Shown here: positions 35,244 through 46,400 of the stretch, piece by piece | How positions within the stretch are numbered: position 1 is the first letter of the stretch | How the letters are laid out: each line of letters begins with the position of its first letter | Source of the DNA: Colias croceus | Taxonomy: Eukaryota; Arthropoda; Insecta; Lepidoptera; Pieridae | NCBI RefSeq assembly: GCF_905220415.1 | Contig: NC_059548.1 | Span: 7,628,501-7,692,500 of the forward strand | Direction: 5' to 3' | Length of the DNA stretch: 64,000 nucleotides | Notes under the pieces: model-generated | What the model was told of the DNA's origin: nothing | The model's input: only the letters and a program-made list of their open reading frames with translations | Databases searched by the model: none | Translations under genes and position numbers: made by a program

Positions 35244-35858
35244 TGAAGCAATACCAGAGCTTTTGGGGATTCCATCAGGATCCATCCGAATATTTTAATG
35301 TTCATTTGTATATCTACAGGAAGTGATCGAGAAAGTGCATTAGTGTGTGAAATTGTGTTGTGTTGTATTCTTGTAGACACATATTACTGAAATTCATAGA
35401 ACGTCGATAGTATCGATCTTAGTCTGCCGATATAACATTGCATTTTCTTTACTGCAAATATCCGCCAAAATTCCCTTTGTATATCAGTTAAAATGAATTT
35501 ATGAGTGTGTGTGCAAAGCGAACTGACACGAGGTCTATAAATCAATATAATTTGTTATATAAACATAGTTTTATGGATGAATCTAGCTCACCTACACAAT
35601 GTTATTGCAATTAGGTGGAAATACCGGTGCTGTGCGAATGCATCGATTTGATCATTTACTGGCATTCACACCGTAGGTACTCTCTTCTTTAAAAACTTTT
35701 TTTTTGTGTTCTGGGGGAATATTCATTAGGAGTATGATAAATACAAATAAAATTGAAATGGATACTGACTCTATTATTAGTTAATAGTTAGTACATTCTG
35801 ATTTCTGATGATATCGATAGAGGTCCTTCTTCCAGAAATTTCTGCCTTTGTTTTGTTA

Positions 35859-36042
35859 TCTACACTAAAATTATAAAGAGGAAAACTTTGTTTGTTTGTT
35901 TGATTGTAATGAATAGGCTCATAAACTACTGGACCGATTTTGATGAAATTTGGCACAGACAATCTTTAGACCCTGAGAAAGAACATAGGCTACCTGTTAT
36001 TGCGAAATATTTACCACGGGCGAAGCTGGGGCGGACCGCTAG
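35859..36042 (+). mobile_element. Helitron, mixed type
   Basis: TCTACACTAAAATTATAAAG start with (GTTT)n as in the second type, but the CGAAGCTGGGGCGGACCGCTAG end of the third type. Confidence 0.75.
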
Positions 36043-37415
36043 TTATGTGATAAAGGTGTTTGGAATAAAAATACATTGAATGTCTTATCGTTTAATTAAA
36101 TCTCTTAAGCTTATTATAAATTAACACATATATCTTAAAACAGCTCTGACTAGCAACATTTTCATAAATATCTCTTAAAAATGTATTATTCCATAACGTA
36201 CATAATTTAATGTATCTATTATACATTTATACTAACACATGTTAACATCGATTTTATTCTAAATATTAAATTATTTCTAAATAAGCGTTTGTGTACATTT
36301 ATATGACTAGTTTTCTTATTTGTTACTGACATGAGATTACAACATAATTTATAATTATTATAAGTAGTAAAAAAATTGCTGGTTTATTTATTTGTGCAAA
36401 TTTTTCTACAAACTATTAAAATAATGCATTGTATTTGGCTCTCTTAAGATAAATAACTCTTTTGACTAGTTTGTGTATATAATAAAAATATTAAACAAAG
36501 AAAATTATATAATTATATATTTATGTATATTCTCAATTTGGCATTATAATTTTCTAATTCTCTGTAAATAATATATCGTGATTTATGTTTGTATTATCTT
36601 TCCCTAGCGAATGTATATTTTACATAATAAGACTTAATCGTAAATTCATATTTATTGAAATCTCTAATGCATCTAATTTCAATTACCAACATCGATTATA
36701 ATAAAAACTGCTTTTGAAGCACGAAATCTGCAATTGAAAACAAAATATTATCTCTAACTTACATTATGTCTCAACAAACAGAATACTCAGGAATGTTACA
36801 TAAATTACGAATAAGTAAATAAATTAATTAATTAGATAACGCCTGAACTCAAATTTTATGCATACAATGGACAAGTACCTACTTATTAAAAAATAAATAA
36901 ATGGTTAATGAAACGAAATGCAATGCGGTTACTTTCCAAAATTTGGACGGCGACTATGACAGAAAAGCGTAGACTTTTTACCTTTTTATATATTACAAAT
37001 AAACTATGAGACTAGATCAACATTGCATACAATATATCCACAAGTTACACGTTATTTTTATTTAAATATATAATCCACAGATTTACAAATAAAATATAGG
37101 TATTCAACAGTTTCTTAATTCTTTCTAACTCTATGGAATATTATGAGTTAACCTTGGAGTTAACAGTACGCACAATAATAATACTTCAGTAAAGCTAACG
37201 ATATGGAGGAACCCTGTAAGATAAATCATTACACCTATATAGAATAGTAAAGAGATAGGAAACATCTTTGGTCACAGTTTGGTCGGGGAGAAAATACAAA
37301 TCATAGTAAAATTAATCTTACAGATAACATTGTCAACTGGGCTCAACTTCATGCACATTTTATTGTCTTTCTTATGCGCATTTTAATTTATTCCTACATT
37401 TTATTTTTACCCGTC
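36043..37415 (-). other. AT-rich stretch, includes GPCR 3' UTR
   Basis: Immediately left of the GPCR stop, several minus-strand AATAAA signals occur (37330-37400). The remainder, to 36043, shows no gene. Confidence 0.5.
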
Positions 37416-40400
37416 TTATAGAACGTCATGTTTATTATTTTGAGCGCGCTGTGGCCATGACAGTAATAATTGTTCATCAGCAGAACTTTCTAGTTTTACA
37501 TTTTCAGATAGAGCAGGGGAATATGACATTGTCCCAAGAAGAGCACCACTAGAGCGAGAATGCTGTCTACAAAGTGGACGACGAGATGGTGATTCGCTTT
37601 CATCAGACATTGCTCGAGTTACAGTGATTCTTGGGGATTGGCGTCGACGACGATCTCTGTTCATGCCTTCTTCAAGTCCGAGTGCTCGTCCAAGGACAAC
37701 ATGGGGAGGTGCGCGTATTAAAGGAATAGCAGATGTTCGATTTCGAGCTGTGTGAGCTTCTTCGTCTTGCTGATCCTGGAGCATGTTACACGAAGCAGCT
37801 CTTGGTGCTGGACGTTCACTCCCTCGGGCACCCATAGCTGCTGCATCTGATAGTCTCCGTGTAGTCGGCGGCCGTATACAACCAGAACCAGCTGATAGAG
37901 AAGGGCGTCTAGAACCACATGCGCTTGGTGTACGTGCCTGAATTTCTTGAGTCACTTCGCTTTTTGTCATTCGTTTTCGTTTATAGTTCCGCAACGAATC
38001 TTTTAAAGCGCGACTTCGAATACCATATAAAACACCATTTACAGGGGGCGCAGCTGATAAAAGAGCTACCGATAACGCAGCTAGAAGTCTTGGTGGAACC
38101 GCAACAGCTGGCCATATTAAAATACAGTAATACGGAAAATATAGTATAGCTAGCGATCCTAGCGGTTGAAGAACTGCTGAAAGTGCTCTTCGTCTTGGAG
38201 GTGGAGGCGGTGAGAATGGGTTACGTTGGTGAGTAACAGTCACTTGGGCAGATAATGTCACTTCGTAAATAGCTGCAGCTATTCGGTGTCTGTGATAACG
38301 AGCGATCCGTAAAATTTTCAGACTACATGCAAGTACCAAGGCGGTTGGCAGAAGTAAAGTTAACAGGGCGTATACTAAGCAGAATGCGAGTGCAGATGGT
38401 CCAGCGCCGCAGTCTGGAGCACACCCTCCCAGACCAACACTATAGGCCAGGGGAGGCTGAGCCGCAGCAAGGGGTGCCAGAAGAGCAGCAGTTGCGATCC
38501 ATCCACTGGCTACACAAATTAGTACCTGCAAAAATAAAGAGTCTCCTTAAAACCTTCGAAAGCTCTTTCTTCTTCGAGTATATTGCAGAACAAAAGGAAT
38601 AAAATGAAATTGATGCTTATTCTTTCTAAATAATAATTAATAAGTAATTTATGTATGTAGTCTGGATTAAAGCGCTCTTAGCTTCTCTTATTTAAGAAAT
38701 TTAAATTAACGAGTGCGAGGATGGAAGTAACAGACAGCCTCGACCCCTATCACCATAAATGTATCTCAGTCCAAAAAAATGATACCTTTTTCGCAGAAAC
38801 AATAGCAGCATAATGCAAGGGAGCAGCTATCGCAGCAGCCCTGTCTGCGTGCAGGCCACACACGGTCCAAAGCTGCAACGGGTGAAGAGCATGTAGTAAT
38901 GCCCCGCACACACACGCACCGCTCCCCCCACACAGCGCCGCGCCGCTCGCCAACGCACCCACTGCACCAAGATGCACCAACAGCACTGATGACGCTGATG
39001 CTGGCTGGAAATAAAAAAATGCACCAGTTGTCTTTTTTTTGAAATAACGTTCTCAACAACCATGAAGGTTCTCATTTTGAAGCATTTTTTGTGAAATAAT
39101 AATGTAAAGTTATTTTATCCCCTTTGTGAAAGCGTGACTGGTTATTGAAGCATGCTCTTAATAATTTGTAAGCTTCAATTTATAGCTTTTTTAATCGTTC
39201 AAATTTTCTGTTAATTTACGTAATTTTTCTGACTGTTCCTTTTATTGACTGTTTTTAATAAAGATTCAGATCATATGCGAAATAAGCAATTGAATTTTTT
39301 ATATGAGAGAACTTCATTAAAAGTAAAGAAAAATACAAAAACATACTTAAGTAGATAATATATAGGTTTCGTTGGTATAAAAAAGATATTTCTGCGTTTA
39401 ATCAATACGTATCACTGAATTATTAAAGCGAAACTGCTAGCAAAAATGAAAATACAATATCGAAACCATTACATATTATGTTTACTTGTCAAAAATAAAT
39501 TCAGGAAATTACATGCCGATTAAAATCTACAAATTAGTACACATAATTAAATGATATTGGGATTTCAAAATAAATCGTCCACGTTTATTTCAACAACAGT
39601 CATGTTATTGACAAGAGAATGCTCTTGTACACTGATTATCGAAAAATATATTTGTGCGTTTAAGCTCTCGTTTTAAATGAGGCAGGATTTATGGAAACGA
39701 TTTTCAATTAAATGCATTTCTATTTCTACAGTTCTCCGATGTCATTTCAGATGAAACAATCTAATAATAAAGTACTTGTATAATATTAGCGAACCATAAT
39801 CAGTTCGTTATTGATATTTAACTTTTAAAATATTTTTAACATAAAGAAGTGAAGTTACACAATAGTATAAATAATGATCAATACTTACATTCAATATAAT
39901 TGATTATGAAACATGAAAATATTTTCAGGAAAAAAATACTTTAGCCATCGTTTTGTGTAACTAAAAAATAATCCGGCTGAATTGATAACCTCCTCCTATT
40001 TTTGAAGTCAAAATAAGAAAGAGAAGAAGAAGATAAGCTAGATTAAATTTATATTTGTAATAATATTTTATCAAAAGATATTTTTGAATATTATCACTTT
40101 GTTTCAATTATGTCCTATTCTTGTGGTATGAGCAAACATATCCACAACAACGTTTTTTTTTAGAATTTCAAATATTGTTAGTCTTAAATAATCATATATT
40201 ACATAACATCATATGTTCTTCTTTCCAAGTTTCGTGCCACGGTGGCTAAGTGGAAACAAGTCAACTATGGATATATTTCGACATAATGAACTTGAACCCG
40301 AAAACCTATTTTCTGCAACCCAATTAAATCAGCCTGAATATCAATCAATTAACTTCTAATTATTAGTCTATTTTATACCTCATTCCTAGAGCTTACCTAT

Positions 40401-43400
40401 TATACCCAAATTAAATTGAAATTCCATACACTAACTTATGTTTATAAATTCCATTTATTAAATACACGACCCAAATATTCCTTAATATAGTTATGATTGT
40501 GTATTTAGCATAAATTTGGTTTTACGTAAGACAAGGTATGCGTTTTAATTAGCAAAAACAGCAAGGGTTACTGAAATAGATGCCGGAATGAGGTTTCATA
40601 AAGCCACTAGAATTTATAAAATATTCAGCTCTGTTCAGAAATGTACCTTGCGGGACCTATCATGCTTCAAAAGGGAATAGTTAATTGAATATTTTACAGA
40701 CTGACAATAGAATTAACAATGGCTAAACGTCACAACTAGTTTAAAACTTTTGCAAAAATCTTACTATCCTTTTAATAATATTATAAATGCGAGAGTTTGT
40801 GAGGATGTGTATGTGTATGTTTGTTACTCTTTCACGCAAATACTACTGAACCGATTACAATGAAATTTAGCACATATATAGAAGGTAACTTGGATTATCT
40901 TGGATTATTTATCCCGGGACTATGCGGGTTTTTCTTTGAAAAAGCGGGCGATGCCGCGGGCGGAAAGCTAGTGTTTTAATATACCTACATCGATTAATGG
41001 TCGAATCTGGATTATTTCGCTTTCACATGGTTATAGAAATGATAAGTGGCGTTTGGAAAAATATTTATCTAGATCTTAGTTATTTGTTGCATTCGTTGTC
41101 ATATTATAGAAGAAATGGGTATGTGCCATCATGCTATCTGGTAAAACTGAAGCGTAGAGCTGATCTATGTAAATTAATACCATTGTAGAATCTATGTATG
41201 TACTTGAAAGCTTCTTCACCCATTTGCCTAAGTCTTTTTAATGTGTTTGCAATTCACAGGAGAAGTCTGAAAATATTTGAAAACTGTATGAAAACTGAAA
41301 ACGTTTGACTTATTTCCTGTACACCAACTAGCTTCCAACAAAAGTTTACTTAAATAACATAAAATAAAATATAAAGTAATTTGACTTTTCACGACAATAA
41401 GTAGGCACATTGCTTGCAAATACATTGTGAGCTTATCATTTTATTATCTGCAGTGAGTGTTGTGAGGGACAAGTGCCTGAAATAGGTTTCTCAGTAGATT
41501 TTGAATGATAAACAAAACAGAATTTACCTTTATAAGCATTCTAAAGAAATAGGATATGGCAAGTCGTGCTGTATCCGCAAATCGATCGAACATTCCTCGA
41601 ACAGCATCCGGTAACCTACTTGATGCATCTTCATGGATTTTAAACATCTTATTTGAAATAAGCGTGTTTGTTTTGATATCGTGTATCGCTTGTTTTATTC
41701 AGATCTTATTGATTTTCTATTATCGTATTTAAACGTGGGCAAATTTTAAGTAGGTATAATTGAGATAACAGTCCTTTTATTTATTTATACAGACAGAGAC
41801 AAGACAACAGAACATTCAAAATAACTTTAAACTATGTTCAAATAATTTATTAGATATCATTAGATGTTAACATAATATAATATTATATTACACAATAGTT
41901 CTAATAATTTAAACAATAAGAGCTGATATAAATGCAGAGAGCATCAAAGAGACCCAGGGAAACCCCCTTTTGATTTTATTAATTGATGATAGTCTAATAT
42001 GAATTTATAAAGTCTGTATCCATATTTAAAAAATCAACCTCTTTCAAATGACTTGAGATTGTCAGTCTTATTTGATTGAAGTTGTAAATATGGTCATGAA
42101 GAGAATTTAGTTTTGAAAAATATTTATTTATTTAGTTTAAGGCTATGAATTAAGGATGTAAATCTCGGTGATGATAACAAAATTATGACTGTGATTGAAT
42201 CGATATAGATATCGATTCTTCTCAGTATAAAATTGTAAATAAATACTGCTATATTATACTTTATTTGACCCAGATTGTTTTTTGCTTATACTTTCACTAT
42301 TTTTAGGACAAGAAAATTAGTTATTTGGCGTAAATGACGTATTTTAAACACCATGTGCTGTATATTCACGTGCTGTGGTTGGATGATAGATCTTATTCAA
42401 AGGTAAATACCTTAGGTAAATACTATAAAAATATTTTATTCAAACCTTTCGCAACAGATATCCATCACAATTAATTAGTACAAAGAAAACTGTGCCTGTA
42501 TTCGAGATCACAATATATACCTACCTATGTTGGTAGGTACTTACGTGACAAATATTAAAAGATATCTTATAACACTTTCTAGAAAATTTAATAAATCAGT
42601 CAATCATTGGATAGTGAATCGGGTTATTTGGAATTTATAACATGATAGTAGATCAGAGTAATAAAAGTGCCTGCAAAAAAAAAATATTCTTTGATCATGT
42701 GCGACCGCATCATTTTTCACATTACAATCTTCTACCCGTTTTTAGTGCAAATTTTTAGCTAAATATCCAACACCGTAAAACAATTTAAATTATTCTCATG
42801 TCTGTTTTATGTAATTCAGTATAAATTGTTGCATTAACTTCATATTGAGTCACTTTGCAATGCAATATTGTCTCGGAGGCTGGAATAAAATCGGAAGTTT
42901 GCGATGAAACAGAAGTTACGAGATGAATATAAACATATTCAAACAACTGGAGCTACTGCTGTTCAAATATGTTTCGAGTCTAGGAGTTGCAACTTAACTT
43001 TTGTGTTTTAAACAATACACTTGTCTGTAGGTTCTGTGCCTACATTATGGTATTATATTATCTGTATACATTGTAGTACTGCGTAGTATCTAAATCTTCT
43101 TAATATATATAAATCTCGTGTCACAATGTTTGTCCCCAATGAACTCCTAAACCACTTAACCGATTATAATAAAATTCGCACACCATGTGCAGTTCGATCC
43201 AACTTGAGAGATAGTTTAAATCTCAAATCGTTTTAGAGAAAGAAGACGAAGCCGCGGGCGGTAAGCTAGTACTTAGTAATATGTGGCATATGTGAGATAA
43301 TGTTCTTATAAAGACGGCCACTGTCTACATTTTATTACGAAAGAAATACAACAAACAATAATACTAAATAGAAAAAAAAAACACTTAAGGGATATCTATC

Positions 43401-46400
43401 AAAATTGTTATTTGTCACAAAAGCCTTACATTGTATCTATATAACAATTTATCTAACATAGCCCTTGGGGAAATTTTAAGATAGATCGACTATATTTTTG
43501 TAGAAACCGGGAAAGTTTTGTACCAAAGTAGATAGTTCAAACATAAATGAAGGAGGTTTGTCCGTTCTTCCTTCTCGCAATTTGTTAACAAACATAAAGT
43601 GTTCACTTCAATTATTATCATACACTTTATATTCCTAAAAAATTATATAAACAAGCTTACCGAATAACAATTTAAACATCTCATTAGACGGAGAGAATTT
43701 ATCCCGAATATACAACGTGTACAATGTAATGCTATAAAACAACTTAAATTTGAATTCAAAACGCGAGACAGTTTACAGCTATTATTTTCTAAAAAGAAAA
43801 AAGTACAATCTTTTAGAGCTAGCGCGCAAGAGCAACTTTTGTCTCCGCAACTATTTTGTCTCTCCCATCAACTCTATGGGCTAGTAAGAAAGTGCGCGCA
43901 CGTAGCGATGCAACTCCCTATAGAGTTGATGGGAGAGAAAAATAGTTGCGGAGACAAAAGTTGCTCTTGCGCGCTAGCTCTTAGAATGTAAAATGTGTTC
44001 ATGCAATAAAATGACTTAAAATTGAATTCAAGATGTGACTGAACTACGCCCTAAATATACGAGATGTTCCACTAATCACATGGCTTCCTAGATTATGGAC
44101 ATTTACAATGTCATGCTGCATCAGTTCAGCGGTTTGCTGCTCGCTGGTCACCGCCTCCATGTCTGGCATCGCTCTCGGCTACAATTACTCGTTGGCTGAG
44201 TACGTCGATTTGAAAGGTCATCTATTTCGAGCTTTCTTTCCTTGGAAGTATATGATAGTGATTTATTGCGGTTTTGTTCAATGTTTATGATCGAGTTATA
44301 CAGTTAACTCAATTCTTTGGTTGTCTTAGTGTTATTAAAACTATGTCGAAAAAGTATCGATGGTTAGGAATCTAATCTAAATCTAATCTCTTTTTTTTTT
44401 TTTTTTTTTTGTTTAAACTTAAGATGTAAACTAACTGTATTGTAAGTACTAAGTAACTGCCTTGTTTGTTTTCATAACCGTTTTGTTTTTATTATCTTGC
44501 ATGTGGTGTTAGCCTTTAAGTAGCTGTTGCATTTATATAAGTTATTTTGTGTTATTGTTTCTGTATGTATGTGTTGATGTAAACAACTGTTGGCTGACCT
44601 TAATTAAATAAATAAATAAGTTTGTTAAATTAATTTATGATGGAATAATATTGATGTATAACGCTTTAGATAATTTTTGATGAGGCAGGTATTTAGTTTA
44701 AAGTGTCTCAGGTGTGTCAATAATTACCTAAGTTTAATCACTTATAATTAAATTTACACTAGCTCCAAAATAGTGCTCATTTAATAAATCAAACAATATT
44801 TTACGACTGAATATTTATAGAGCAAACTCAAAAAGATATCTGCTTTTACGATATAAAATAGTCAAAATTGACTTTATGGACTACTAATACTTATTTCTCA
44901 AAAAATAACAACAGATATCTAGAAATTAACTACTTTCTATTATTACAGAGACGAATGTATCCATTTACCTCAAACGAGGTGTTTTTGATGACGAGATCGC
45001 TGACGACATAGACTGGCGCAGGAGTGGAAGGATGCCCGTAGCGGGGCATATAGGGGACCAGAACCGTAAGTGATATAAGCATATTAGATTAAAGGTATTA
45101 AATACTCTATGCTAATTTTTATCAATATAGATACCATCTCTGTTATTGTTAGTCGGCTAAACACAATGTTGAAATCACTATAGGCTCTTCAAGTCAAAGG
45201 TTTCGTACTAAATATCATAAGTAGATAAGTACCTACTTCGACTATCGACTGAATATTAACAGACTTTCAAGTATCAATTTGTAATTTGGGTGAGCCCACA
45301 GTAAATTTGCTCTATTTACTCCAATATTTTAAATAATAAGTGTAAAATATGGGAAATACTATGTCTGTTTCAGTTATAACTGGCGGTTCAGAAGATGAAA
45401 CTACAACATTAAGATCTGGGAGACGATTGGATGATTCTATTTTTCAATCGAACGACAAAAACAACTTTGAAGGTGCTCTTATGAAACTAACAGCGAAACC
45501 TCCCGGCGATACTTCTAAAAGTGAAATCGTTACCCCCGAGCTTGCAGTTGCTGACGTAAATATCTATTTCTATATATCTTAACTTATGTTTCAGTTCAAA
45601 CAGATTTTTAGCGATTGTTTATAACGATTTATCTCAAAAACTAAGGGTAAAAGCCAAAAAATATTATACCGGCAGATAAGTATATTTTTTCTGAGTGATG
45701 TAGGTTATATTTTATTTATTTTTTACTCGGTTCATCCCGGCTAGTATGTCTATATATTTGTGTGTTTGAATGTTTGCAATGGATACCTAATAAAAATCTC
45801 AAATTTCATCATCTACATTAATTTCTGAACGATATTATATTCTGGTCAGCCCAAGTGACGTCAGGGATACCAGATAGATGTTGTAAACAAATATATTATG
45901 TTTAATACTAATGGAATTTAGTCCCTTTAATAAAGCTTAATAGAATTATATCATTAAGATAACTCGAATCGATCAACATTAGATTAGTATGATAATAAAG
46001 CTAATGCTAAATTATTAGATCAATTTGGAGCATGATATAATGCACTTATACTAATTAAGATATGATCCATCTTAATTGATATTGTAATAAAATAATAGAT
46101 AATTAATGCTTTCTAAAAGGTGAGTTAATTAATAATTTGTTTCTATAAACTTAACCACGATACAGTCTACATTATTTAAACTACACCTTTTAGTTCACAA
46201 AGGATGAAGGATAATATTATCTTAGGCGGGAAAATTAATAGCTGTTTTAGGGTAATCACTATAAATAAAGAGTTTTTGATTATTTATTTTAATTTTAGAT
46301 AATGAGTCGTTACCCATCACAGCCTCTGGATCAAATGAAAGCTGTTCAAAGTATTATAAATATGCGAAAAGCAGCAGAAGCGCAGCGACGCCTACAAGAG

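Noticed and set aside
35126..35380. Poly-histidine protein
   Set aside because: Produced by the (GAT)n microsatellite read on the minus strand.
37718..39075. Several open frames on both strands around the GPCR
   Set aside because: Shadow frames of the GC-rich GPCR exons; only the spliced phase-0 chain gives seven helices in order.
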